From: Ovoidimarina sp039190895
Lineage (GTDB): Bacteria > Pseudomonadota > Alphaproteobacteria > Rhodobacterales > Rhodobacteraceae
Assembly: GCA_039190895.1 (NCBI GenBank)
Contig: JBCCXY010000001.1
Coordinates: 1-64,000, forward strand
Length of the DNA stretch: 64,000 nt
Direction: 5' to 3'
Part shown: one piece after another, positions 23,055-31,376 of the stretch
How the letters are laid out: each line of letters starts with the position of its first letter
Position numbering within the stretch: position 1 is the first letter of the stretch
Program-made: the position numbers and the translations under genes
The notes under the pieces: model-generated
The model's database searches: none
Seen by the model: the letters and a program-made list of their open reading frames with translations, nothing else
Told to the model about the DNA's origin: nothing

Positions 23055-24200
23055 GGCGGCCTCGGGGACGGGCGCGAACGCCTCGACCATCCAGTCCTGC
23101 TCGGCCTTCATGATCTTGTTCAGCCGCACATGGGCCGCCATGAGCTCGTTCATGCTCATCGAGAAGGCCGCGATTTCGTCCGTCACGTCGAACAGGTCCT
23201 GCGCAAGCCCGTCTCGCGTGAACTCATAGGCCTTCAACGCCGCATCGCCACCGTCCAGCGCGGCGCGGGCGAGGATTTCGGCATCCCGCAAGGCATCGGT
23301 AATGCCATGAGCCGTCAGCGGGTCCTTGAAGTACCCCGCATCGCCGACCAGGGCCCAACCGGCGCCCGCAGACTTGCGGAAATACCCGGGCTCGCCCCGA
23401 AACACGACCGGCCTCGAAACGGGCTGCGCCAGCTCATCCTCCAGCCCGGGGCGCGATGCCCGACACAGCGCCTCCAACGTACCCTGCGCGCCTTTCTCTT
23501 GCAGCATGACCGCCATGGCGCCGGGCCGAGCACCGGCAAAGATACAATGCGCCCCGTCATTTGTCGGGATCGCCCCGGCGGCGCAATCGGGCTGGTAGTA
23601 CCAACGATAGCCGTCGTTCACGGGGCCTTCGAAATAGCCGTACACACAAGCAATCGTGTTCCCGGCAACCGTATGCGCCGCCGCCTTCACCCGCCGCGCA
23701 ACGGTGGAGCGTCGCCCGTCAGCGCCCACGACCAGATCGGCAAAAACCTGTCGCGTCACGCCACCCTCAGCAATCGTAGCGCCCACGACCCGACCCGCAT
23801 CATTGCGGATCACGTCCTTGAATGCCGTCTGAAACCGCACATCGACGCCCGCCTCACGCGCGGCCTCAACCAGCGTCCGGTCCAGCAGATGCCGCCGGGG
23901 GGCAATCAGGCCGTTCGTCCCATGCGCCGGGCGGATCGGAACCTCAAAGTGCGCATCGCCGTACCAGAACGTGGTCTTCGTCACCTCGGGCGTGCCCGTG
24001 GCCAGGAGGTTGTCCAGCAGCCCCCAGCGCGCCAGTTGCATCGTCGCCCCGCGCATCAGCGCGTGCGTCGACATCGTGTCCGACCCGGCCTCGGCCCAGT
24101 CCACCAACAGCACGCGCATGCCGCCCCGCGCCATCAGCATCGCCGTCGACGCGCCCGCAACCCGGGCACCCACAACAATCGCGTCGTATCTGAAATCCAT
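23052..24200 (-). CDS. FAD-dependent oxidoreductase (geranylgeranyl reductase/aromatic monooxygenase-like)
   Basis: A 382-residue flavoprotein of the PHBH/GGR superfamily. The Rossmann dinucleotide motif GARVAGASTAMLMARGGMRV is at residues 11-30, the FAD-binding GADGRRST is near 160, and the third motif WALVGDAGYFKDPLTAHGIT (the GD....P site) is near 290. It would use NAD(P)H-reduced FAD to hydroxylate or reduce an unknown substrate. It is the last gene of a minus-strand operon: OsmC protein, 35-residue peptide, FMO-like protein and this gene, 12 bp after the FMO-like gene. Together they suggest oxidative modification or detoxification. Confidence 0.8.
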   Translation of the reverse strand: MDFRYDAIVVGARVAGASTAMLMARGGMRVLLVDWAEAGSDTMSTHALMRGATMQLARWGLLDNLLATGTPEVTKTTFWYGDAHFEVPIRPAHGTNGLIAPRRHLLDRTLVEAAREAGVDVRFQTAFKDVIRNDAGRVVGATIAEGGVTRQVFADLVVGADGRRSTVARRVKAAAHTVAGNTIACVYGYFEGPVNDGYRWYYQPDCAAGAIPTNDGAHCIFAGARPGAMAVMLQEKGAQGTLEALCRASRPGLEDELAQPVSRPVVFRGEPGYFRKSAGAGWALVGDAGYFKDPLTAHGITDALRDAEILARAALDGGDAALKAYEFTRDGLAQDLFDVTDEIAAFSMSMNELMAAHVRLNKIMKAEQDWMVEAFAPVPEAA

Positions 24201-24212
24201 CGGTTTTCTCCG

Positions 24213-25445
24213 TCAAGCGGCCCGCGCGGTGGCGTGGCCAAGGTGGTTGGACAAGTTGACGGCCAGGTCGCGCGCATCCGCGCCCACGCCGTCGATGAAA
24301 GTGGAATTCCGCCGCCGCATGAACGGCAGCCCAAGCGCATAGAGCCCCGGCACCGCCGTCATTCCGCCGCTCTGCATCAGCTCTCCGTCCGTGTCGGTCA
24401 CGGGCAGGTCGAGCCACGGATAACTCCGCCGAAACCCGGTCGCCCAGATTACGGTCTCGATGTCGCTGAGGTCGATGCAATCGGGCTCATCCTTCGGCGG
24501 CGGCGGGGGAGAGTACGCCCGCTCGGGCCGCGCCTCGGCCCCGCTCTCGGCGATGAAGCCATCGATCCGCGCGAGCAGCCGCTGACAGCGCTTTCCGGCG
24601 GTCTGCATCTGCACCCGCAGATCGCCCGACAGCCGCAGCGTGTCACCGTCGACGCCAAGCGCCCGGCTCACCACGCGCACGCCCTCGGAGCGGACCGTGT
24701 CGAGCCCGATGTTCCGGGGCCGCGTGTCCCCGATCAGTTGCAGCGACGGATGCTTCGGCGTCGGCCGCGCCGAATCGCGTGCCTCGGCCAGGATGCCCGA
24801 GAGGTCCATCCAGCGCAGAATATCGCGCCCGCGATACCGCCGGGGCAGACAGACATGAGAGCCACTGGCCAGCGTCACCTGGCGCCCGGACCGCTGAATC
24901 TCTTCCGCCAGTTGCACCCCGGTCGCCGAGCCGCCGACGACGAGAACGCCGCCCTGCCCCAGCTGATCCGGATGCACGTAATCCTTCGTCGTCACCTGCG
25001 CGATCCGCGTCGGCAACGCGCTCGCCCAGGCGGGAATGTTCGGTTGATCGCAGGCCCCCGTCGCGACCACGACAGATCGCGCGAGATACGTCGGCCCGTC
25101 TGTCACAACGCGAAACCCGCGCGAGACCTTCCGGACCGAGATCACGTCCGTGAACTCCCGCACCGGCGCCTCGAAGCTCCGCGCGTAGCGCGCGAGCATC
25201 GCCGTCACCTGGTCCTTGTGCATGAACCCGCGCGGATCGGCGCCGTCATAGGCATAGCCCGGCAGCCGCGTCATCCAGTTCGGCGTCAGCAGGCGCAGCG
25301 AAGCCCACCGCTCTGTCCGCCAGCGACCGGCGACGGCGCCACGGTCAAGCACGACGTGCTCTATGCCGCGGTCGGTCAGGCACCGGCTCATGGCGAGCCC
25401 GGCCTGACCGGCTCCGATGATGAGGCTATCTGTCTGATATGCCAC
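24213..25445 (-). CDS. FMO-like flavin-containing monooxygenase
   Basis: A 410-residue flavoprotein. FAD-binding GAGQAGLAMSRCL (residues 11-23) and NADPH-binding GGSATGVQLAEEI (near 170) are the two Rossmann motifs; VIWATGFRRSYPWLD near 335 is the ATG-F motif before the C-terminus. The central PPPPPKDEPD stretch is a proline-rich loop. These enzymes oxygenate N, S or carbonyl groups; the exact substrate is not evident. It is co-oriented with the adjacent FAD oxidoreductase (12 bp gap) and downstream of the small 35-residue gene. It has full family length. Confidence 0.83.
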   Translation of the reverse strand: MAYQTDSLIIGAGQAGLAMSRCLTDRGIEHVVLDRGAVAGRWRTERWASLRLLTPNWMTRLPGYAYDGADPRGFMHKDQVTAMLARYARSFEAPVREFTDVISVRKVSRGFRVVTDGPTYLARSVVVATGACDQPNIPAWASALPTRIAQVTTKDYVHPDQLGQGGVLVVGGSATGVQLAEEIQRSGRQVTLASGSHVCLPRRYRGRDILRWMDLSGILAEARDSARPTPKHPSLQLIGDTRPRNIGLDTVRSEGVRVVSRALGVDGDTLRLSGDLRVQMQTAGKRCQRLLARIDGFIAESGAEARPERAYSPPPPPKDEPDCIDLSDIETVIWATGFRRSYPWLDLPVTDTDGELMQSGGMTAVPGLYALGLPFMRRRNSTFIDGVGADARDLAVNLSNHLGHATARAA

Positions 25446-25555
25446 GGGTTTCGTCCTTGTGGTTCCGCGTCAGCTCGACGTCGGGTGAAAGATCAGGTTG
25501 TCGACCGGACGGCGCTTGGCCTCGGGGCGACGGGCGGGAGGGTTGGGACGCACGC

Positions 25556-25663
25556 TCATCCCGCGTACCACCCGGCACCGGCGTTGCGTCCCAGGGTCAG
25601 GATCTGGCGCTGCGCATCGCGCTCTCGCCGATCGATTGCCCGGATTGTCTTGCGAACTCGCAT
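25556..25663 (-). CDS. 35-residue basic peptide
   Basis: Encodes a small basic protein starting MRVRKTIRAIDRRERDAQRQ and ending GAGWYAG. A good Shine-Dalgarno (AAAGGA) lies seven bases before the ATG, and the gene sits between the OsmC and FMO-like genes with the same orientation, 50 bp after the OsmC stop. No homologue is recognised from memory. Frame and ribosome site make it a plausible real gene; a false ORF is possible. Confidence 0.45.
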   Translation of the reverse strand: MRVRKTIRAIDRRERDAQRQILTLGRNAGAGWYAG

Positions 25664-25685
25664 GTCTTGTCCTTTCAGGGGGTTG

Positions 25686-25706
25686 GGGGCGGCGCGAGGC
25701 CGCCCC
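25686..25706 (-). terminator. Hairpin between OsmC and the small peptide gene
   Basis: GGGGCGGC (25686-25693), GCGAG loop, GCCGCCCC (25699-25706). It follows the OsmC stop on the minus strand and has no T-run; it may attenuate transcription or protect the osmC mRNA end. Confidence 0.45.
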
Positions 25707-25713
25707 AAAGGGG

Positions 25714-26289
25714 TCAGGCCACGTCGACGGTGACGTCCGTGCCGTTCTTCAGCATGTCGAACACGGCAGAGCGGGCGACGGACTGCTGCACGATCTTCTG
25801 CAGCGCTTCGGCGTCGGCATCGCCATCGATGGCGACCTTGGCGCGGATGCCCTGGAAGCCGTTGCGAACCTCATCGTTCAGCCCAAGAAGACCAAGAAGG
25901 TTGATGTCGCCCTCAACGGTCACCTTGACCGACGTCAGCGCAATCTGGCGCGCCGAGGCGATGTTGCCGATCCCGGCCGTCAGACACGCGGCCAGCGCCG
26001 AAAGAAGGTACTCAACCGGAGCAGGCGCTTCGTCGCCGCCGGTGAGAACCGCCGGATGGTCGCCGTCGATGATGAACGTCTGCTCACGCTCATGCTCGGC
26101 GCCCGCGCCGAAATAGCCGTTGACGGTGGCGCGGCTGTGGGTGCCCTTCACCCAGTTTCCTTCCGAGCGGAACTGGAACTGCGCCAGCTCCGGCTGGCTG
26201 CCAACAACGCCGATGGTGCCCAGAAGCGTCGGCACGTCGACGCCGTTCATGGCGAGCTTGGCAGGCTTTTCGAGAGTGGTCGTGGTCAT
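25714..26289 (-). CDS. OsmC/Ohr-family protein
   Basis: A 191-residue protein of the OsmC superfamily (peroxide/organic hydroperoxide handling). Core segments are HSRATVNGYFGAGAEHEREQ, the family's P-x-E-x-L-x-x-A-x-x-x-C block (PVEYLLSALAACLTAGI, one redox Cys and Glu), and a distal QQSVARSAVFDMLKNG where the second catalytic Cys is replaced by Ser-Ala, so the peroxidase mechanism may be altered. AAAGGAC precedes the ATG. It starts the transcript that continues through the small peptide gene and two flavoproteins. A TGAWAC repeat set lies 110-157 bp upstream. Confidence 0.82.
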   Translation of the reverse strand: MTTTTLEKPAKLAMNGVDVPTLLGTIGVVGSQPELAQFQFRSEGNWVKGTHSRATVNGYFGAGAEHEREQTFIIDGDHPAVLTGGDEAPAPVEYLLSALAACLTAGIGNIASARQIALTSVKVTVEGDINLLGLLGLNDEVRNGFQGIRAKVAIDGDADAEALQKIVQQSVARSAVFDMLKNGTDVTVDVA

Positions 26290-26398
26290 CTGAATTTGTC
26301 CTTTCTGTTTGCAAAAAACCGAAACGCGGCGGGCAATCGGGGAAAATGGGAGAAGGACCCGCCGCGCCTCGGCTATGGGGCGGTTATGCAGGCGCCCT

Positions 26399-26446
26399 GT
26401 TTCAGTCTGCGGTCGGGTGTCGGGCTGCAGAGTTTCATCTGTTTCA
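26399..26446 (-). promoter_or_regulatory. Triple TGAAAC repeat upstream of the OsmC operon
   Basis: On the minus strand: TGAAAC (26446-26441), TGAAAC (26437-26432) and TGAAAC (26404-26399), with spacings 9 and 33 bp; the other two copies have 9 and 23 bp, a one-helical-turn difference. The 26290-26658 stretch otherwise holds only a promoter region and a REP-like element. Confidence 0.45.
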
Positions 26447-26485
26447 AGCAGATGTCCCGCCGGTAAGCCCCTGCCCCCAAACGGA

Positions 26486-26524
26486 AATCACAAGAGTAGG
26501 GTGGGCAATCTGCCCAGCGTCCCG
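26486..26524. repeat. REP-like palindromic element (copy 1)
   Basis: AATCACAAGAGTAGGGTGGG followed by TGGGCA-ATC-TGCCCA. Copy 2 at 41596-41634 shares AATCACAnGnGTAGGGTGGG and the CGTCCC end. Confidence 0.45.
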
Positions 26525-26658
26525 GACGTCACGGCTGATGCACTTTATTGCGGACAAAGCCGACCTGCGCGATGCCCCATCCAATCAAGCTTTTCTCATA
26601 GCTATTTATCGGGACACTATGAGAAACAGTTGTGGCTTTGATCGTCGTCGAGCTGCAG

Positions 26659-27063
26659 ATGGGCCATAGAAATAAAGGAAATCATGTACAAAACGGCATC
26701 GTGCTCAAGACTGAGAATTACGCCGCCTGCTGCACATTCTATGGCGAGAAACTTGGCTTGCCGGTCATCTTTGTCGAAGATCACGAAACGTGGAACATCA
26801 CCTGCTTCGGGATTGGATCGGGGTACCTAATGGTGGAGACTGGCGGCATCGGCGCTCCCCCTGAGAAGTCTTTTGCGCAATCCCCGGTCAAAATCCGATT
26901 GAACGTCGACGACTTGGAGAAATCGGTCGCGGAAATCCGGGAGAATGGCCTAGACGCAGAAATCCAAAGGCACGACTGGGGAAATGTATCTGAGATCAAT
27001 GACCCTGACGGAAACAGGATTGCGCTGCGGCAGCACAGCAGCGTTTACACGCTTAAGAGTTGA
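26659..27063 (+). CDS. VOC/glyoxalase-fold protein
   Basis: A vicinal-oxygen-chelate (glyoxalase/bleomycin resistance) protein of about 134 residues (from ATG 26659; an earlier ATG at 26632 is in frame). Features are NGIVLKTENYAACCTFYGEK (first strand/helix), FGIGSGYLMVETGG, and NVDDLEKSVAEIRENGLD, ending in the usual INDPDGNRIALRQ strand. It resembles small VOC proteins found alone in many genomes. GC content is visibly lower than neighbouring genes, suggesting transfer. It converges with the cysteine synthase fusion across a strong terminator. Confidence 0.78.
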   Translation: MGHRNKGNHVQNGIVLKTENYAACCTFYGEKLGLPVIFVEDHETWNITCFGIGSGYLMVETGGIGAPPEKSFAQSPVKIRLNVDDLEKSVAEIRENGLDAEIQRHDWGNVSEINDPDGNRIALRQHSSVYTLKS

Positions 27064-27090
27064 ACCGGACACTCTACCCGACACTCATTC

Positions 27091-27116
27091 AAAAAAGGCC
27101 CGCCAAAAGGCGGGCC
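27091..27116 (-). terminator. Intrinsic terminator of the cysteine synthase fusion operon
   Basis: GGCCCGCC (27097-27104), AAAA loop, GGCGGGCC (27109-27116); on the minus strand the hairpin is followed by six T residues (27096-27091). It lies 24 bp past the cysteine synthase stop, and on the plus strand 33 bp past the VOC stop. Confidence 0.88.
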
Positions 27117-27140
27117 AGTCACAAGGGAAGAACGCGGGGA

Positions 27141-28604
27141 CTACCGCGGGTGGAGCCATTTGGGCAGGTACGCGTACGCGTTGTCCGCAGCCGCCGTCAT
27201 GGCAATGTCGTGGGCCGCCAGCCGCTCCGCCAGTTCACCCGAATTGTAGGCATCGAAGGTGTCCGTCGCGCCGCCGATATGCTCGCCGCCGACAAAGACC
27301 TGCGGGATCGTCGGCGCGCCCGTGATCTCACGCAGCGCGGCGCGGATTTTGCCGCCGCGGTCGCCCTCCTGATAGGTCACCGAGTCCAGATCGATGGGCG
27401 TGTAAGCGATCCCGGCTTCTTCGAACATGTTGCGGACGGACCAGCAGAACTCGCACCACTCCAGCCCGTAGAACACGACCGGCGACGCGTGTACCGTCTC
27501 GCGAACCTCCTCCAACGCCTCCGGCAGCGCAGGCGCAGGGGCAGCCGTCGACGGCGCCAAAGCCCGGTCAAACCGGATCGTCTCGGTGGACTTTGAGATA
27601 TCCTGCTCTTCTGCTGTCATCTCTTCCGGGATGTCCGCGAACAGCGGCGTCGACATATACCGCTCACCGGTATCCGGCAGCATGGCGAGAATCTTTGATC
27701 CCCTCGGCGCCGTCTTCGCCACCTCCATCGCGGCGGCAAACGTGGCGCCTGCACTGATGCCAACGAACAGCCCCTCGCGCCGCGCCAACTCGCGCGCGTA
27801 CCGCAACGCATCATCCCCGGGCACGGCCTGGAACCGGTCGATATATCCCTCTTCCAGCGCCTCATGCGCCACTGCCGAGATGAAGTCCGGCGACCAGCCC
27901 TGCATCGGATGCGGGCGGAAGTTCGGATGGCTCTCCGCTGCCGAGCCGTCATCGTTGAACGCCTGCACGATCCCGCTCGACAACAGCGGCGAGTTATCCG
28001 GCTCTGCCGCCACAATCACCGTCTCGGGGCTGCGGGCCTTCAGCACGCGCGAAACACCTGTCATCGTGCCACCCGTGCCGAACCCCGACACCCAATAATC
28101 CAACCCATCGCCGAAATCCTTCAGGATCTCCACCGCCGTCGTCCGGGCGTGAACCTCCGGGTTCGCCGGGTTCTCAAACTGCCGCGCCAGGAACCAGCCG
28201 TGCTTGTCAGCCAACTCCTTCGCCTTCCGCACCATCCCGGTGCCCTTCTCGGCCGCCGGAGTCAGCACAACCTTCGCGCCCAGAAACCGCATCATCTTCC
28301 GCCGCTCGACCGAAAAGCTCTCGGCCATCGTCACAACCAGCGGATAGCCCTTCTGCGCGCAGACCATCGCGAGCCCGATCCCGGTATTGCCCGAAGTCGC
28401 CTCGATCACCGTCTGCCCGGGCCTCAGCGAACCATCCCGCTCTGCCGCCCCGATAATGCTCAGCGCGAGACGGTCCTTCACCGAGCCACCCGGATTGGCG
28501 GCCTCGACTTTGACGAACATCTCCACGCCCTCGGGCGCGAGGTGGTTGATCCGCACGATGGGCGTCTGCCCGATGGTGTCGAGGATGGAGGCATGGATGG
28601 TCAT
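27141..28604 (-). CDS. Cysteine synthase-glutaredoxin fusion protein
   Basis: A 487-residue bifunctional protein. Residues 1-330 are O-acetylserine sulfhydrylase (CysK type): the PLP Lys is K43 in GGSVKDRLA, and TSGNTGIG follows near 69; the GTGGT loop (FGTGGTMTG) and MLPDTGERYMSTPLF are present. After a flexible Ala/Pro-rich linker (about 355-375) comes a glutaredoxin with CxxC (C384-E-F-C387 in EWCEFCWSVRN) and the TIPQVFVGGEHIGG motif. The start at 28604 has GAAAGAG upstream. A tethered thiol oxidoreductase next to a cysteine-making enzyme suggests coupling of cysteine synthesis and redox state. Two very small ORFs lie directly upstream in the same orientation. Confidence 0.88.
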   Translation of the reverse strand: MTIHASILDTIGQTPIVRINHLAPEGVEMFVKVEAANPGGSVKDRLALSIIGAAERDGSLRPGQTVIEATSGNTGIGLAMVCAQKGYPLVVTMAESFSVERRKMMRFLGAKVVLTPAAEKGTGMVRKAKELADKHGWFLARQFENPANPEVHARTTAVEILKDFGDGLDYWVSGFGTGGTMTGVSRVLKARSPETVIVAAEPDNSPLLSSGIVQAFNDDGSAAESHPNFRPHPMQGWSPDFISAVAHEALEEGYIDRFQAVPGDDALRYARELARREGLFVGISAGATFAAAMEVAKTAPRGSKILAMLPDTGERYMSTPLFADIPEEMTAEEQDISKSTETIRFDRALAPSTAAPAPALPEALEEVRETVHASPVVFYGLEWCEFCWSVRNMFEEAGIAYTPIDLDSVTYQEGDRGGKIRAALREITGAPTIPQVFVGGEHIGGATDTFDAYNSGELAERLAAHDIAMTAAADNAYAYLPKWLHPR

Positions 28605-28629
28605 ATCAATCTCTTTCGCAAAAGGGGGA

Positions 28630-28719
28630 TCAGCGCCCAAAGAAGCGCTCAAAATTCGTGCCACGCAGCCGGCCCTGCCACTCCTCGGGGCTGGGCCGGC
28701 GCGGGAACCAGCGTGCCAT
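28630..28719 (-). CDS. 29-residue ORF between the DUF1127-like gene and cysteine synthase fusion
   Basis: Encodes MARWFPRRPSPEEWQGRLRG to FERFFGR. Its ATG overlaps the stop of the preceding small gene by one base (TGATG), and it ends 25 bp before the cysteine synthase start. Basic and aromatic-rich; no known family. Tight coupling makes it a plausible small protein, or a translated leader. Confidence 0.4.
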   Translation of the reverse strand: MARWFPRRPSPEEWQGRLRGTNFERFFGR

Positions 28720-28889
28720 CAGAAGTACCGCGGCAGACGCTTGGGCGCCGCTTGGGACTTCGTCGGACGAATGTCGGTGAGGCCAATGTCGTACATCGTC
28801 CGAGCATCCAGTTCGATCTCACGCTTCGGCGCGATGGTGGCCATCAGCCGCATGATGCCGGGGCGGGTTGCGATTGCTTCGTAGTCCAT
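28719..28889 (-). CDS. Small DUF1127-like protein
   Basis: A 56-residue protein beginning MDYEAIATRPGIMRLMATIA. The segment ARTMYDIGLTDIR resembles the RDIGLSRSDI core of DUF1127 (YjiS-like) proteins, which are small, basic and often linked to stress or phosphate. The C-terminus is Lys/Pro rich (KSQAAPKRLPRYF). GGAAGGA precedes the ATG. It is co-oriented with the 29-residue ORF and the cysteine synthase fusion, so probably shares a promoter within the 276-bp region 28890-29165. Confidence 0.6.
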   Translation of the reverse strand: MDYEAIATRPGIMRLMATIAPKREIELDARTMYDIGLTDIRPTKSQAAPKRLPRYF

Positions 28890-29165
28890 GGGTCAGTCCT
28901 TCCATCTGTGCGCTGTTGTTTGGCGCGTTGTTGATGGAGTGGGATTTGGGCCCTGCACGTTGCAGCCTGATGTCACACGCGGGCCATTTGTGTATCGAAT
29001 GCTTCCGCCCCGAAACCACGGGCAGAAACACAGCATAGCGGCGCAATATCAGGGTTTTAGACGAGGATCCGTGCATGGCGCAGGGTCCGCTCGCTGTTAC
29101 AATTGAAACATAACGCTCTGGTTCTGAAAACTGCACGAAACACAGCCGCCATACCGTATCCATCC

Positions 29166-31376
29166 ATGAATATACCGCACGACCCAGCCACCGTCACCGT
29201 CGAACTGCTGACGGACGCGCTAGAGGCCCTCTCTGAAGGCATCGCCATCTACGACAAGGACGAACGCTTGGTCATCTGCAACAGCCGATACAAAGAGCTG
29301 TTGGGCCCGATCCAGCAGATGATCGAACCCGGGATGCAATGGCGCGACCTGATCCAAAGCTGCGTCGAGAAAGGCATGGTCACCGACCGCGATGAGCGGG
29401 GACGCGATTGGGTCGAGACCTCGGAAGAGCAGCGCGGCCAGTACATGCGCGAGACCGAGATCAGGCAGACCGACGGGCGCACGTTCCACATCTCGTACCA
29501 CCCCACGAAGACGGGCGGCTTCGTCGTGACGCGTTCGGACATCACCGAACGCCGCAAGGCCGAAGACCGCGCAGCCGAGCGAGAGGCCCTACTCACCACC
29601 ATCCTGGGCACCAACCCGACGCCCGTCATCATGGCGCGCCTCGACGACGGACGGGTCATCTACCGCTCCCCCGCCGCCCACTCGATGTTCGGCCATACCG
29701 AGTTCGGTCGCGACTATTTCGTCGATCCCGAGGCGCCGGATGATTACGTCGCCAAGCTCAAGGTCACGGGCCACATCCATGATGAGACGTATCGCGTCCG
29801 CGCCTCTGACGGCAGCGAACGGACCGTCTCGGTCTCGGGCGGGCTGACCGAATATAACGGCGAGCCTCACGTGGTTTCGTCGGTCACAGACCTGACCGAG
29901 CAACTCGAACGCGACGCGCTGATCCGCAAGGTTGTCGAATCCTACCCCGCCCCCGTCATGATGAACCGCCCCGGCACCGGCGAAATCCTTTATAAGAGCG
30001 GGGGCATCGACAAGATCTTAGGCAAGCACGCCTCCACCAAGGAATTCTATGTCGACCTCGCTGACCGCGACGAATTCCTTAGCAGGCTTTACGCTGTGGG
30101 CGAGCTGCACGACTATCGCCTGCGCCACTATAACGCCGAGGGCGTCCCGACATGGTTCGCGGTCTCGGCCCGGCTGATCAAGATGAACGGCGAGGATGTC
30201 CTCGTCTCGCACATCCGCGACCTGACCACGCAGCTAGAGATCGAGGCAGAGCTCGACACCCAGCGCCAGCAGATCTTCCAGAACGAAAAGATGTCGGCCC
30301 TCGGTGGCCTTCTCGCCGGGGTCGCGCACGAGTTGAACAACCCGCTCTCGGTGGTGGTGGGCCACGCGCTGATGCTGCAGGACGAGACCAACGACCCCAA
30401 TGTCAAACGCCAGATCTCCAAGATCAGCACCGCCGCCGAACGATGTGCCAAAATCGTGAAAACCTTCCTCACCATGGCACGGCAAGAACCGGCGGCGATG
30501 GACCTCACCAGCATCAATGACGTGATCCGCACCGCCGCCGAAGTGGCGAAGTTCGGCGAGGCGGCCAGCGCCGTGACCATCGAAACCGACCTCACCCCCT
30601 CGCTGAAGCCTGTCAGCATCGACGCCGATCAGATTACTCAAGTGGTGATCAACCTGATCCTGAACGCCGAACAGGCCATCCAGAGCTCCAATCAGGGTGA
30701 CCGTGTCCTGATCCAAACCGAAGCCGCCGGCGACGGCGTCCGTATCACCGTCGAGGATAACGGCCCCGGCGTCCCCGTCGACATCCGGGGCCGCGTGTTC
30801 GACCCGTTCTTCACGACCAAGGGCGTGGGCGAAGGGACCGGCATCGGCCTCGCCGTCTGCCATCGCATCGTCGCGGCCCACAACGGCAAGATCACCGTAG
30901 ACGACGCCAAGGGCGGCGGCGCCCGCTTCCGGATCACTCTGCCCGAAGCCGCGCCCATGGCCGCCGCGCCCGAAGCCCCCGCCGCCCCCGAAACCGCCAA
31001 AGCCGCCCGCGTTCTTGTGATCGACGACGAGCGCGACGTGGCCGATCTGAACGCCGAGGTTCTGACCCGCGGCGGCTTCGAGGTCGAGGTCATCTACGAC
31101 GCCAAGCAAGCGCTCGACATCCTGAAAGACGATCGCTTCGACGCGATCATCAGCGACCTGAACATGCCCGGCGTCGATGGGCGCGGCCTTCACGATACGC
31201 TACGCCAGAACTTCCCCGAGATGCTGAACCACATCGGCTACATCACCGGCGACACGCTGGGCAGTTCGTCCCAGGGGTTCCTCAAGGAATCCGGGCGCCC
31301 GTACCTTGAAAAACCTGTCTCTCCGAAGGAACTCCGGGCCTTCGTGTCCCAACTCTGCACCGAGGCCTCGACATGA
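29166..31376 (+). CDS. Hybrid PAS sensor histidine kinase with receiver domain
   Basis: A 736-residue cytoplasmic kinase. PAS domains come at about residues 10-125, 150-260 and 270-390 (SPAAHSMFG and SGGIDKILG mark two of them), then the dimerisation/His domain EKMSALGGLLAGVAHELNNP, N-box NLILNAEQAIQ, DNGPGVPVDIRG, GEGTGIGLAVCHR, an Ala/Pro-rich linker and a C-terminal receiver (VLVIDDERDVADLNAEVLTR, phospho-Asp in AIISDLNMPGV, Lys in YLEKPV). ATG 29166 is chosen over a TTG start at 29103. It shares strong similarity with the kinase at 19368. The OmpR-type regulator next to it overlaps by 4 nt, so the pair is a two-component system with possible phosphorelay. Confidence 0.85.
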   Translation: MNIPHDPATVTVELLTDALEALSEGIAIYDKDERLVICNSRYKELLGPIQQMIEPGMQWRDLIQSCVEKGMVTDRDERGRDWVETSEEQRGQYMRETEIRQTDGRTFHISYHPTKTGGFVVTRSDITERRKAEDRAAEREALLTTILGTNPTPVIMARLDDGRVIYRSPAAHSMFGHTEFGRDYFVDPEAPDDYVAKLKVTGHIHDETYRVRASDGSERTVSVSGGLTEYNGEPHVVSSVTDLTEQLERDALIRKVVESYPAPVMMNRPGTGEILYKSGGIDKILGKHASTKEFYVDLADRDEFLSRLYAVGELHDYRLRHYNAEGVPTWFAVSARLIKMNGEDVLVSHIRDLTTQLEIEAELDTQRQQIFQNEKMSALGGLLAGVAHELNNPLSVVVGHALMLQDETNDPNVKRQISKISTAAERCAKIVKTFLTMARQEPAAMDLTSINDVIRTAAEVAKFGEAASAVTIETDLTPSLKPVSIDADQITQVVINLILNAEQAIQSSNQGDRVLIQTEAAGDGVRITVEDNGPGVPVDIRGRVFDPFFTTKGVGEGTGIGLAVCHRIVAAHNGKITVDDAKGGGARFRITLPEAAPMAAAPEAPAAPETAKAARVLVIDDERDVADLNAEVLTRGGFEVEVIYDAKQALDILKDDRFDAIISDLNMPGVDGRGLHDTLRQNFPEMLNHIGYITGDTLGSSSQGFLKESGRPYLEKPVSPKELRAFVSQLCTEAST

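Noticed and set aside
23130..25733. 867-codon plus-strand reading frame over the oxidoreductase genes
   Set aside because: It runs antisense to two clear flavoprotein genes with Rossmann motifs; long shadow frames are expected at this GC content.
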